64,000 nt of DNA from a virus. Positions 10,801 through 18,890 of this stretch are shown piece after piece. The stretch covers positions 1-64,000 of the IMG/VR virus record IMGVR_UViG_3300042389_001427. One strand, written 5' to 3'. Below the pieces are notes generated by a model, which saw only the letters and a program-made list of their open reading frames with translations, was not told where the DNA came from and did no database searches. Made by a program: the position numbers and the translations under genes. Every line of letters starts with the position of its first letter. Within the stretch, counting starts at the first letter, position 1.

Positions 10801-13800
10801 ACTTCGGCGAGTCCCCCCGCCGAGCAACCCCGCCCGCCCCCGGCGGAAGAGTTGAATCTGTCTTCCGAACCCCGGAGGCGCCAAGGGCTGGAGAAGGTGT
10901 GGTCAATATGGGGGCTACCCCCGAACCGACAATTTGGCCCCCCAAAGCCCCCGCCGCCCAAGAACCGCCTAAAAAAGTCGTGACAATGTTTCAAGATGTC
11001 GTTACGGGGGCGACAGAGGGAGAGGGCTTTAAAATTGGACCTGTTGTAGAAGTCCGACCGTTTAAACCTGACGAGCTTAAAAAGCCTGACGAGCTTAAAA
11101 AGCCTGATGAATCTCAAGCCGAGCCGCCGACTCCCCCGCCGCCCGCGCCCCCCAAAGAAAAGCGCGCGCCCGAACAAATCGAAGCCGATCTCAAACGATG
11201 GGTCGCGCGGCTACTCGCGGCGGGCAAAGACACAAACCCGTTTGAAAAAGCAGTCGCGTTTAACGAATCGCGTATCGCGGATCAAACACTGAAGGCCGAA
11301 GCGCGATCCGCCGCAGCCAGATACCTTGCGATATTGCTTGATGCCTTTGAGGCGGAAAATCTCCAGCGGGACCTTCGATTAATCCCCCGCCTAGAAAGGA
11401 AGCCCGCAGTATTTGAAGAAACGGCGCCAGAGCCGCCCGCCGCGCCTCCCGATGAGGAGCCGAAAAAACAAAGTAAGAAGCCCGCAAAACAAGAGCCCCC
11501 CGATGAGGAGCCCCCGAAGCCGCCCAAGCCTCCGAAAAAACCGAAGATTGTCCCACCTGCCGTAACTCCCGCAACGCAGAAAGAATCGAAAAACAAAAAA
11601 GGCGCCCGGACTGCCAAGGCAGTTAAGTCAGAAAAAACGCCACAAGTTTCTGACAAAACCGATCCACAGAAGGCGAATCCTCCGACGGAAAAACAGGGTC
11701 AAATTTCCATCGAAAACAATGACGAAGTTCCTTCGGCGGAAGAGCTCATTGCTCTGAACCAGCAAGTGCTTGAAGCCCGGCCGAAAGGCTCTTCTTTTGG
11801 TTTTAGGCCTGGATTTGATTTTACAAATCTTGCCCCCGAGCGAGCGAAGTTTATCCGAAACAACCTGCAAGAGGCATTGAACCAGATTCCGAGATATCAA
11901 GCTCCTCAAGAAGAGCCAAGAATGTCCCGCGCTATGTCTCCAAATACCGAAGTTGAATCTGAGGTAGTAGATATAGAGAATCTTGCTGATGATGCAACAT
12001 ACGAGCAGATTGAGGAAGCCGCTCCAGCGACAATGGTAAACCTTAAAGCGTCTACTAAAAATGTCGCTGGATCATTTCAGCAATTCAGCAAAATTTTAGG
12101 AGATTCATTTAAGAGCTTAGTCAGATTTGCTCAAACTATCTGGGAAAAAATAGGAAAGCTAACAATTGCAGCAGCTGCAATATCTGTAGTTACATCCGCG
12201 CCAGTTGTTATTGAATATCAAAATCTTAAAGGCCCAGAAGGAAGGGCAGACCTTAGACCAACTGGTTTAATAAAAGACAAAAATAATTTATTTAAACTAT
12301 ATTTTAAAAAAACAACAATTGAGCAACTATCAAAATCTCTTGAGACTCCTGCTGAAACTCTTGATCTAATCCGCAATGCAATTAATCAAGCACAGCCATT
12401 TGTTGGGAATGTAGATATTGATTTTAACTCTATAGATCAATTTGCTGATAGTATAAACCCAGAGGAATTCCCTTCTGGAAATACAAAGAGGTCATACAAC
12501 TACAATCCTCTATTGGAAATATCAGCAGACGATGTTAAGAATGCAGCGCAATCATTAAAGTCTCTCGCCAAAGATAAAGCCAAGATAGAATCTCGGATAC
12601 GCCAAGTAATGGGCGCAATGGAGTTCTTCACTAAAAGAAAATTCACGGATGTAAAAATTATCGTTCGTCAAACAAGTCCATCTGAAGCGGCTACATTCAT
12701 GGCACTCGGAAGGGCTGGAGGATTCCCAACCTCAAGAGCGCTATATAATCCAAAAGAAAATACAATCGAGTTACAACCTCAGACATTAATCAGTCTTGCG
12801 GAGGATGGCATTGTAGCAACAAGTTCAGCTTCAAATTTAGCAAACGAACTTACTCACAACCTTCAGTATACCACAAACAATGGTCAACCATTAGGAATTT
12901 TAGATATTAAGTTATCCGACTTTGATACTGCATCTACATTTCTTACGATGCAAACGCCCATTTATTCCAAAAACGGGAAGCTGTTTCAAACGATTAACGC
13001 AGAATCAAATTGGGCAGATATATTGGTTGGAAAATATTTTGGAGCAAAAAATAATATACAACCTAAATCCATTGAATCGATTATTGCAGAGCAACCAAAA
13101 ATACAAAAAGCTCTACAAGAAAGAGAGACAACAGATTTTGTGGATGGCATTTCTGATATGTCAGGAATGTCTTCTCAAGAAATTATCCAGCCAGAGAATC
13201 CAGATATTCGGATGTCCCGTGCTGCGGGCAAGCGCAGGGTTGTCCGCCCTATAACGAAAAAGACTGGCGGGGGCAAAACCTATGAAGTGGGCGGCATCTT
13301 TGCTCGGGACGAGCTTCTTGATGCGCGGGCCGGGGACTTGGAGGTGCAGCGCAAGGCGAATGTCAAAGCCGACATAAGCCGAGTGGAAGACTTGTCCCGG
13401 ATACTCCGAAGCCAGATTCGAAATCTCTACAGAGGCAGGACTATCCCATATGACACTCTAAACACCGCGCTCGGCAACTTGGAAAATCCGCTCACAAATG
13501 AGCAACTCGACCGAATCGATGCGGTCCTTGAATCGCGGGGAGAAAGCGCGGCGAGTGCTCTGAAGAAGCAATTTTTGAGCGAAAACCGAGAGGCGTTTAA
13601 AAAGATCAAACAACCCCAGGCCCTCGCGAAACTGCCGAAGGAAATTGCCACCACCATCCGCGAAATGAGCGGTCATGTGGAGTCGTTGTCGCGCCAATTG
13701 CTCAACCAAAAGGTTGTTTGGGACGACCTCGCCATGACTGTGGACGAAGCCTTGGGCATCTACCTAAATCGAAGCTACGCAATTTTCGACGATCCGAATT

Positions 13801-16130
13801 GGGTTGACCGCGTTAAGAAAAACGAAAAAGTTATCGGAGCGGCTCGGCGATTTATAAAGAACGCAATTGTAACTCAAGAAGCCCAGCGGCTCATGGGTGA
13901 GGGGGTCGCGGCGGGCAAGCCGATTTCATTGATGGATGCTCGCGCAAAGGCAGCGAAATCCATACTTCCCGATGAAGTGGAGGAGGTCCTTGAAGGATAC
14001 CTGTCGATCGCGGAGTCTAGCCCCGACACTTCCATTCTTTCCGGCCGGGTTTTAGGTCAGAAAAATCTCTCCATTCTAAACAAGCGCGGCAACATCGCTC
14101 CTGAAATCCAAGCCTTGTGGGGGCGGTATGAAGACCCCTCGGTCAATTATGCGAAGACTATCGCGAAGCTGTCGGCTTTGGTGAACAACGATAAGTTTCT
14201 TCGCGAATTGGTAGACCTCGGAAAAAACGAGAATTGGATTTGGGACCCAAGTAATCCGAGCAATAAAACCGCAGCCCCGCCGAGAGGATATGTGAAGTTT
14301 GAATCTGGCAACAACAGATCGCTGCAGCCTCTCGGGGGGCTATACATGATCCCCGAACTCGCGAGAGGATTGAGGGAAACTGATTTGTCAGGCAACCCGG
14401 ATGAAATGGCGGCGTGGTATAAATTCTTCACAAAAGCGACTGCGCTTTCCATGGCCACGAAAACTGTGGGCTCTGCGGCCGGCCAAGTGAGAAACAACTT
14501 GAGCCAGATTTTCAGCTTTATCGCTTCGGGCAATTTGGGCATCGGGGATATCGCTAGTGGAAGGGTCGCCGGCAACCTCAAATTTGCAGCCCGCTCGGTA
14601 TTGGCCAAAAATTGGGGGCGGTATGGGAAGTCCATGACCCGCGATAAATGGCGCCCGATCATTGAAGATATGATTCGGCGCGGACTCATGGGTGAGTCGG
14701 TTTCCGTGGGACTCCTGGATGAGTTAATGCAGACAAGCCAGGCGCACGGGACCTCGGATTTTCAAGACACAATTTTCAAAAAAATTACTGCCCCGGTTGC
14801 CGCTACTTGGGACTTCGCCAAGCGGGCGTATGGCGCATCCGACGAATTGGGCAAAGTATTTATATACCTATCGGAAATGGAGAAATATCGCGAAGCATTT
14901 CCTAAATGGTCTGAAGAACAACTCAAGGATCAAGCGGCACGGAACGCGCGGAATGTGCATTGGACTTACTCGGAAGCCCCTCAAATCATTCAAGACATTA
15001 AAAAATTTCCGTTTATCGCCCCGTTCGTCACTTTCACATCCGAAGTTATTCGGACTACCGCCCAAACTATCAAGCTGGCTCGAGAAGAAATCGCCGAGGG
15101 TCGTCGAACCGGCAACGAGGCTCTCGAAAACATCGGGTGGCAGCGGGTTCGGGGGATGGCAATTGTTGCGATCGGTCCGACGCTCGTAGGGGCGGGGGCA
15201 ATGGCAATGGCCGGGATTGATGGCGACGATGAAGAGGCGTTGAGAAAATTCCTGCCCGACTGGCAGAAAAACAATCAGCTGCTCATGTTCCGCCGCGAGA
15301 ATGGAGAGGTTTCTTTCTTGGATGTGTCGTTCCTTGACTACTCCCAATACTTCAAAAAGCCTTTGGTCGCGCTCTACCGCTCATTTAAAAACGCCGATAA
15401 CGCATCAGAAATTCTTACCCAGGGCGCGGTTCAGATGGCAATGGAGGCCCTTGATCCGTTTACGGGTGAGCAGATTTTCTCGGGGGCAATCACAGATGCG
15501 TTGAGAAACCGAGATGCCTCCGGTCGCCAAGTTTACAACCCGCAAGACTCTCCCGAACGGATTGGGGCCGCGATCGCCAAGAAGATTTTTTGGGACCCGT
15601 TTGTTCCGGGGACCGTTACAAGCGGCTCAAGAATTTTGTCTGCGGCTACCGGGCAAGTTAGCGAAAGCGGCCGTGCCTACGATCTGATGAACGAACTCGG
15701 TAGCGTGGTGCTCGGTCAGCGAATTAGCTCTCTTGATGCCCAACAGAGCCTGCTATTCGCGGCGAACACTTTCTCCCGTCAGATGCGCGATGCGACGATG
15801 CTGTTCAACCGAGAGTTTAACGCCCGAGGAAGCCGAACTTCAGCCGATATAACGAGCGGGTATTCGAGGGCGAACGCCGCTAGAAAGCGGTTGACTGAAT
15901 GGCTTCGGGATCGGCAAAAGGCGGCGGTGACTTTGGGGCTCACCCGCCAACAGACGGAATCGATCTTGAAAAAAGGCAATCTCTCAAGCGATGCCGTGAA
16001 GTCAATTATGACGGGGGTTTACCCGAGATTCAAAGCAAGCGATGAATCCCTGTCGGAAGCCAATCCGGCGCGCGCTGCGGCGTATCGGGCAATCTTAAAC
16101 GACACCCCGGAAACCGAAATACTCCCGTGA
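4845..16130 (+). CDS. Giant polyvalent/ejection protein (3761 aa) with zincin-like peptidase domain
   Basis: A single 11.3-kb gene. About residues 60-400 are Ala/Gly-rich with amphipathic and membrane-like stretches (for example GAIAGAFATNYGQ, EGGTEYLQTGLEQAA), like the N-terminal part of large phage internal virion proteins. Two imperfect VFEEVSRLRQSL / SAEES repeat regions follow, then charged linkers. A zincin motif HELSH lies at about 1735-1739. A Pro/Lys-rich linker covers about 1960-2330. An AT-rich inserted module at about 2364-2788 carries a degenerate NELTH motif near 2667-2671. The C-terminal third (about 2790-3761) resembles the helical terminal domain of large polyvalent phage proteins (KFPFIAPFVTFTSEVIRTT). 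Such proteins are packaged and ejected with the DNA and may carry anti-host enzymes. The role here is inferred from family resemblance. Confidence 0.8.
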   Translation: MLKPDELQKILGIGEAVIRRMPQVRDEEMLLQPRAQGSQIVDQEPEEEELLTPRKRLQLLGLNPDDEISVSIPRTLTEEFTAGVARGTDQLQAMGGGAVGLLAEAVGVKPLADWGLDTYRSNMEEAALNAASIQDPFEEIEGVGDLVRYTVGMLGEQSPQLLTSIVGAGIGGKAGQVIVKKAITDEMKRRVAAGMTEKAAAAEVAKRVADASARALRTNAAKEALKEGTKRGAIAGAFATNYGQIAGGSFGQIEQETGQRAPLEAAAFAVPGAGLETAFEVLLASKISGAFRPAKGAKVTPGSVATGVGIGVTQGSVLEGGTEYLQTGLEQAAVGAADPNQTISDRVLTDKAERERRIAGVAGMVVGGPLGGVGGGVESLAPLTMRSLRDPETGDPTPPPTDLEADGWSQPVDVDGVTLRQHSQGVWAAFNTPEDFLPELPRVPFSSGEVGVLLPQDYKNSSMLIARGRALLDPAPPVGDSAANDTSDPEDDEEPADIPSIGAQPGRAVKSAEESAAVFEEVSRLRQSLTGASSLQGDLRAQEEVTAALADKPLPPDAKPEIKSAQESAEAMLAADSPAPTEEPTAKNAATASSLRQDLKSREDKASSVVFPAQNESLGQIWGDIITSLQQSPTKSAEESAGVIAESDRQSEIEMARQAQLENNSRRSPLDAALLAQRLDRSDKLATEKLDRRDKLATARAERIKQEQTRAELEARPQEQAVAFVGGLNTGDRVTLNFKETVRNQVTGKLDEVEQTKDAFFAGRRDNGNVILNVGTLNPDQTSFVGSTERMELTPSEFSKIGIASPPKFMPRSPVEQAILNLVGNNPTVETLEEKLGAPYTGKDQSQSLTIKDGLSTDPIPIRVKWFNKRGEKGTLIPRATGVFTNSPLMTVRQMNQGLRVVVPDAALGKIDPDIQVEKRGGKNIVTTVNLWGKTYRQGKDASDFRVNEMSVSEGIQGDRDRQQTGPEGRGLIAQVDDFGRPIEPRKTFEARGLFAFDSIWRNSPERIAQSKAQTARADAELFAIADSDFDTALRSLDSKEERKKLQVSNPKMLEVALKVRGLLGKVDNLDEVDRAFLENEFARGAAFINKSRFDDEAKGLAIVALRQRVIEEFAKRAGRDKAETRVGSSQYTRLFLDSLDEIRNARIKDTTKSATKKVDKIRNTPSKLSDEELESGKLSSERERALFARETNRGQKGTEQDIDAAVARSIEKLRRKKAFNWMMTPEETEQLLKLRDREKEEAASRKKKGLRPKKRQIYDRMPEEDAKAELELVAERYKKLGNYKGKGVTDQIFNPISAAKGAALNAARAIRRREQGSIIDLAPDFFEDTTDFSDANPQMAQEPVEKAFEAPQGKQVAQEGAEPAAPQVSKGETPIDKKIKTGLVATTPQERLEVVFKINEDLTSEDREIALASLMTKTDESGRKIKGQKSGLTTEEKARSKVIKKYLNNEITYEQLYPNTGRRTGRPADSGGGNVRRDPQGGAEPIQSRGRRSQGADADGRPGRVDGGAATTTGDIPTPEAETSGGRPVRPTLEPEAARNISRVAQRIFVQSFAGLSDEEMSRLTPAEIAAAYSAILSKTDSEAALRGKNAVSETAGSMADLAGKSGQELLEGFSVEYREAQNNIERANQIRKNLGRLLKSRAFAGVTPFLEAVAKDRSNTGSQRIRAREFLKLIRRGVELDNLAVQVGNYFNESGEEVSWAGVLGQSSDGDLSIVLNLAQRHDRADAVETYLHELSHVGGLAKALRQIKLNPAESRALDQLTAFREEAILKAAEKIGVPLQQGVPPDFAQLAKAIYDKAESENRQDARAYAGLLDIGEFVVEITNNPELAALLADLGLGEAAPGQKNSILGAIRQAWDASVNLMGGVNADVNSPLAAAFKNSWLINFANMGAELTALSDFTLPRVRRSKLREEIDNMQRAANFVEGEIEARNLAGTTEERAELLKEYKKANKRNKKPTAEPQPPAAPSGFSTQGFNAGIVTEPNFGESPRRATPPAPGGRVESVFRTPEAPRAGEGVVNMGATPEPTIWPPKAPAAQEPPKKVVTMFQDVVTGATEGEGFKIGPVVEVRPFKPDELKKPDELKKPDESQAEPPTPPPPAPPKEKRAPEQIEADLKRWVARLLAAGKDTNPFEKAVAFNESRIADQTLKAEARSAAARYLAILLDAFEAENLQRDLRLIPRLERKPAVFEETAPEPPAAPPDEEPKKQSKKPAKQEPPDEEPPKPPKPPKKPKIVPPAVTPATQKESKNKKGARTAKAVKSEKTPQVSDKTDPQKANPPTEKQGQISIENNDEVPSAEELIALNQQVLEARPKGSSFGFRPGFDFTNLAPERAKFIRNNLQEALNQIPRYQAPQEEPRMSRAMSPNTEVESEVVDIENLADDATYEQIEEAAPATMVNLKASTKNVAGSFQQFSKILGDSFKSLVRFAQTIWEKIGKLTIAAAAISVVTSAPVVIEYQNLKGPEGRADLRPTGLIKDKNNLFKLYFKKTTIEQLSKSLETPAETLDLIRNAINQAQPFVGNVDIDFNSIDQFADSINPEEFPSGNTKRSYNYNPLLEISADDVKNAAQSLKSLAKDKAKIESRIRQVMGAMEFFTKRKFTDVKIIVRQTSPSEAATFMALGRAGGFPTSRALYNPKENTIELQPQTLISLAEDGIVATSSASNLANELTHNLQYTTNNGQPLGILDIKLSDFDTASTFLTMQTPIYSKNGKLFQTINAESNWADILVGKYFGAKNNIQPKSIESIIAEQPKIQKALQERETTDFVDGISDMSGMSSQEIIQPENPDIRMSRAAGKRRVVRPITKKTGGGKTYEVGGIFARDELLDARAGDLEVQRKANVKADISRVEDLSRILRSQIRNLYRGRTIPYDTLNTALGNLENPLTNEQLDRIDAVLESRGESAASALKKQFLSENREAFKKIKQPQALAKLPKEIATTIREMSGHVESLSRQLLNQKVVWDDLAMTVDEALGIYLNRSYAIFDDPNWVDRVKKNEKVIGAARRFIKNAIVTQEAQRLMGEGVAAGKPISLMDARAKAAKSILPDEVEEVLEGYLSIAESSPDTSILSGRVLGQKNLSILNKRGNIAPEIQALWGRYEDPSVNYAKTIAKLSALVNNDKFLRELVDLGKNENWIWDPSNPSNKTAAPPRGYVKFESGNNRSLQPLGGLYMIPELARGLRETDLSGNPDEMAAWYKFFTKATALSMATKTVGSAAGQVRNNLSQIFSFIASGNLGIGDIASGRVAGNLKFAARSVLAKNWGRYGKSMTRDKWRPIIEDMIRRGLMGESVSVGLLDELMQTSQAHGTSDFQDTIFKKITAPVAATWDFAKRAYGASDELGKVFIYLSEMEKYREAFPKWSEEQLKDQAARNARNVHWTYSEAPQIIQDIKKFPFIAPFVTFTSEVIRTTAQTIKLAREEIAEGRRTGNEALENIGWQRVRGMAIVAIGPTLVGAGAMAMAGIDGDDEEALRKFLPDWQKNNQLLMFRRENGEVSFLDVSFLDYSQYFKKPLVALYRSFKNADNASEILTQGAVQMAMEALDPFTGEQIFSGAITDALRNRDASGRQVYNPQDSPERIGAAIAKKIFWDPFVPGTVTSGSRILSAATGQVSESGRAYDLMNELGSVVLGQRISSLDAQQSLLFAANTFSRQMRDATMLFNREFNARGSRTSADITSGYSRANAARKRLTEWLRDRQKAAVTLGLTRQQTESILKKGNLSSDAVKSIMTGVYPRFKASDESLSEANPARAAAYRAILNDTPETEILP
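11934..13212 (+). other. AT-rich inserted module inside the giant gene
   Basis: The base composition drops sharply to AT-rich between a copy of codons for RMSRA (about 11928-11942) and a second copy (about 13209-13223). The reading frame is kept throughout. The module encodes a hydrophobic segment (IAAAAISVVTSAPVVIEY) and an NELTHNLQY motif resembling a zincin HExxH site with the first His lost. Flanking duplicated codons plus different composition suggest a recent acquisition of a domain. Confidence 0.7.
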
Positions 16131-16720
16131 TCAAATACAAGGTAAACGACTACACAGTTCCGCCATTGGGGGGATGGCGCTACATTCAGCCCGAAACGGG
16201 GTTTGTAATCACGGGGCAAAATTACTACGAATTGTTCAAGCGGATGAAAGATCACCGCGTTGCCAACAATCTTCCAGTGGGGGATGTGCAAGCGGACTTC
16301 GAGGACTTCGCGTGTGCCGCGCAACCAATAGGCTCTAAATGGTGCTCGCCGATTCTTGAAGGCGATGACATCAACCTCAAGCGGCATTTCACAACCGATG
16401 ACATGATGAGATTCGCAACCTCCGTGCTGTCGATGCTAACGGGCAAAAGCCTTGTAGAGAAAGACGTGGCCGAGAAGCGCGCCGAGATTTGCGCAGTGTG
16501 TCCGCTCAACACTCAAATTACCGGATGCTGGTCTTGCATAGGACTCGCTGAAAAAATCTACAACATCATTGGAACCAGGGCGACTTCCCGCGATGCAAAC
16601 CTCAATCAATGCGGCGTGTGCGGGTGTTCTTTAAAGGCCAAGGTGTGGCTGCCTCTTGATGTCGCCAAGAAGACTGTCGAAGGAATGAAATTCCCGTCGT
16701 TCTGCTGGCTTAAATCGTAA
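16127..16720 (+). CDS. Cys-rich (zinc-ribbon-like) conserved phage protein
   Basis: 197 residues, starting at a GTG that overlaps the TGA of the giant gene (GTGA). The C-terminal half has CAVCPLN, CWSC, CGVCGCSLKAKVWLPL and a final Cys, a pattern of paired cysteines suggesting two zinc ribbons or knuckles. I recall similar Cys-rich proteins in other tailed phages but know no function. It is the last gene of the plus-strand left block and converges with the glycosyltransferase gene, with an 11-base overlap at their 3' ends. Confidence 0.7.
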   Translation: MIKYKVNDYTVPPLGGWRYIQPETGFVITGQNYYELFKRMKDHRVANNLPVGDVQADFEDFACAAQPIGSKWCSPILEGDDINLKRHFTTDDMMRFATSVLSMLTGKSLVEKDVAEKRAEICAVCPLNTQITGCWSCIGLAEKIYNIIGTRATSRDANLNQCGVCGCSLKAKVWLPLDVAKKTVEGMKFPSFCWLKS

Positions 16721-17939
16721 CGGGGTGCGGCCTGCGCGCGTCGGATTTGACCGCGGATAGCCAACAATTGGTAACAACAACGCCATCATCCCATGTCGTG
16801 TCTTCGTTTCGGAATTCTTGGAACCGGATCGTGGAGTTTCTAATGTATCGAGCTTTGTCGGCCCGCGTGTAATACCAGAAGCTGTGGCGGTTCCAAAAGC
16901 TAACATGGGTCGGGTCTTGCCAAGCCCCGCGCCCGTCCGTCGAGGGGACTTCTATGAACGCCCACCCACCATCAGCGAGAACCCGATGAATCTCCCGCAT
17001 AGTTTTTATGGGGTCTTTTAGATGTTCAATTACATGGCTCGCGTTTACGACTCCAACGCTATTATCTTCAAGGGGAATCCCCACATTCAAATCGCACTGA
17101 ATGTCCGCGCCTTCGATATCGAGGGTCAAATAGCCGGGTCGGGGGTCTATTCCGCCGCCTAAATCGACCTTTAAAAGGCCGGCGAGCTCGGCATCTCGCT
17201 CCGCAAGCGCATACGCATACTTGTGGAAAAGCCGAACAGTTTCTGTCTGGATCGCTTGGTTGCGGGCAAGCCAAGTATTCTCCCCGCTAATTCGGTAAAC
17301 ATATAAGGGCTTTTCAATGAACGCCATTTTCGTGGCTAAATAAGTTCGGATCATTAAATCGTGATCATCGCAGATTTCTAACTCGGGATCGTGTCCCCCC
17401 AATTTCAAATACAAGTCCCGCCGCCACGCTCGGACATGATCGGGGGCATACCAGATAAACGCGAGGCTGCGGCTACTCGGCGGGAACCCCCGCATACGGG
17501 TCAAGGAAAGACCGTTCCAAGTGTGAAAGTCGTGCTCCCATCCGTAAAAAGGATTGTAAGGCTCAAATTTTCCTTGGGTGTGATATTTAAGATTGTCGGA
17601 ATACGCGAACCCGATTTGCGGATCGTTGAAAGCTCGGTTCAACTCTTCTAAACAGGTCGGCAAAAGAAAATCATCGTGATCTGCTTCTACTAAAACATCG
17701 CCTTCGCCTTGCGAAAACGCGCTTTTCTTATGGAACCCGACTGAAGAATTTTTTGCTTCGCTAACGAAATAGCGAACTCTTTCGTCCTCTAAAATTTCTT
17801 TGGGGAGATCAGAAGACGCCGCCCCTTGGTTTAACCAGATAATCCACTCCCAATTTGGATATGTCTGGTCTTTTATGCTGCCGTAGAGATCGCCAAGGTA
17901 ACTTGTTTTATTACTCGGCGTAATGATGCTGAATTTCAT
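16710..17939 (-). CDS. Glycosyltransferase family 2 fused to a SAM-dependent methyltransferase
   Basis: About 409 residues from the ATG at 17939. An upstream ATG at 17966 would overlap the previous gene and precede the natural GT-A start KFSIITPSNK. The N-terminal two-thirds is a GT-A fold: nucleotide-sugar strand, DQTYPNWEWII, the acidic metal motif EADHDDF and later CDDHDL. The C-terminal part is a class I methyltransferase: VDLGGGIDPRPGY (SAM-binding loop), an acidic strand end, ASHVIEHLKDP and VLADGGW. Such fusions occur in surface-glycan loci. In a phage it could modify virion proteins, DNA or host surface sugars. The acceptor is unknown. Confidence 0.8.
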   Translation of the reverse strand: MKFSIITPSNKTSYLGDLYGSIKDQTYPNWEWIIWLNQGAASSDLPKEILEDERVRYFVSEAKNSSVGFHKKSAFSQGEGDVLVEADHDDFLLPTCLEELNRAFNDPQIGFAYSDNLKYHTQGKFEPYNPFYGWEHDFHTWNGLSLTRMRGFPPSSRSLAFIWYAPDHVRAWRRDLYLKLGGHDPELEICDDHDLMIRTYLATKMAFIEKPLYVYRISGENTWLARNQAIQTETVRLFHKYAYALAERDAELAGLLKVDLGGGIDPRPGYLTLDIEGADIQCDLNVGIPLEDNSVGVVNASHVIEHLKDPIKTMREIHRVLADGGWAFIEVPSTDGRGAWQDPTHVSFWNRHSFWYYTRADKARYIRNSTIRFQEFRNEDTTWDDGVVVTNCWLSAVKSDARRPHPVTI

Positions 17940-17952
17940 TAAGTAAAAAGTT

Positions 17953-18189
17953 TTATCTAAACCCAAACATTTCCTTCAGACATTGGAGCTTTTCTAGGCT
18001 GTCAGCGGTTATTGGGGCGCGACCGTGCGGCTCTTCTTCATACCCAGGATACGCCGATGCTTCGGCGTAGTCCCAAGTTTGATCGAATAGTTTTTTCAAC
18101 CCCCGAGAAGTTAAAGAAACAACCGCATCGGGATCGCCAAACTTCGGGTTCTTTTTTACATAGGCTTCCCAAAGCCTCTCCCGAGTCAT
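17953..18189 (-). CDS. Small conserved protein, paralog of 18859-19131
   Basis: 78 residues. The N-terminal pattern M..E.LW....KNP, then LT, then FD.TW..A.EA is shared with the product of 18859-19131, so the two are diverged duplicates. No catalytic residues are obvious. Its start overlaps the stop of the upstream gene (ATGA), indicating coupled translation. Confidence 0.7.
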   Translation of the reverse strand: MTRERLWEAYVKKNPKFGDPDAVVSLTSRGLKKLFDQTWDYAEASAYPGYEEEPHGRAPITADSLEKLQCLKEMFGFR

Positions 18190-18398
18190 TTTGTAAATTC
18201 CGTTACTGTTTCCTCCAAAGCCTTGGCAGCTTTATCCATCAATTCGGGCGAAGAGTTCAACGCTTCAAATATCAAGACTTGTTGGAAGAAAAGGCCCTCT
18301 AAAAGGGTTTCGGCTTCCGTAAATACTTCGTGCTTTTCGCGCCTCTTCCCCAAATAAGTGGCGACTTTAGTCAATAAACTTGATTCTTCGTTTTCCAT
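18186..18398 (-). CDS. Hypothetical small helical protein
   Basis: 70 residues, strongly helical and acidic, with no motif. It is coupled to the downstream gene by a 4-base ATGA overlap and lies 3 bases from the upstream gene. The position in a compact block supports a real gene; the function is unknown. Confidence 0.6.
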   Translation of the reverse strand: MENEESSLLTKVATYLGKRREKHEVFTEAETLLEGLFFQQVLIFEALNSSPELMDKAAKALEETVTEFTK

Positions 18399-18401
18399 TT
18401 T

Positions 18402-18668
18402 TTACCAGAGGTTTTTGCAAGCCCAATAGCCTGCTTTTGTTTTATCTTTCTTATCCGCGCAATTGTGGCGCGAATGAAAGTTTTTGCGCCGTTTTTCGTT
18501 TTTATGCTGCGTGTAGTCGCTCATTGAGGAATCGCCGAAATGAACGACCTTCGCCGTTCCGGGCTTTTTACCCGGCACAAAAACGGACTTTTTCTTGCCC
18601 GCCGGGGTGACCCCAGCCATCTTGCGAGGTTTATATAGTGCTACTTTTTTACCTTTGTATGTTGCCAT
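18402..18668 (-). CDS. Small basic phage protein with RHNC...AGYW.CK..W signature
   Basis: 88 residues, very basic (many Lys/Arg/His). The C-terminus reads NFHSRHNC, then KTKAGYWACKNLW, a signature I recall from small conserved proteins in many phages and large viruses, usually near virion genes. The function is unknown; a small nucleic-acid-binding or structural role is plausible. A good ribosome site (TAGGAGA) precedes the ATG. Confidence 0.75.
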   Translation of the reverse strand: MATYKGKKVALYKPRKMAGVTPAGKKKSVFVPGKKPGTAKVVHFGDSSMSDYTQHKNEKRRKNFHSRHNCADKKDKTKAGYWACKNLW

Positions 18669-18677
18669 ATGATTCTC

Positions 18678-18890
18678 CTATTTTAATCGAAGCAAGTCTC
18701 TTCTTTCTGCTTCAAATTTTTCGAACAAGTGATCCGCCATTATTTTGGCTTGATCGTAGTTTTTAAGCTCAAGAAGCCCGCAAACTATTTTTAAGCGTTC
18801 GTGGGCATCGATCCATTGATCGTAAATGCGCTCAAAGGCTTCCAACAATTCTACTGATTCACTCTTTCGGGGACTTTTTCTTTTTCTCAT
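18678..18890 (-). CDS. Hypothetical small helical protein
   Basis: 70 residues. A basic start (MRKRKSPRKSES) is followed by a charged helix. The start overlaps the 3' end of the upstream gene by 32 bases. No recognised domain. Confidence 0.6.
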   Translation of the reverse strand: MRKRKSPRKSESVELLEAFERIYDQWIDAHERLKIVCGLLELKNYDQAKIMADHLFEKFEAERRDLLRLK

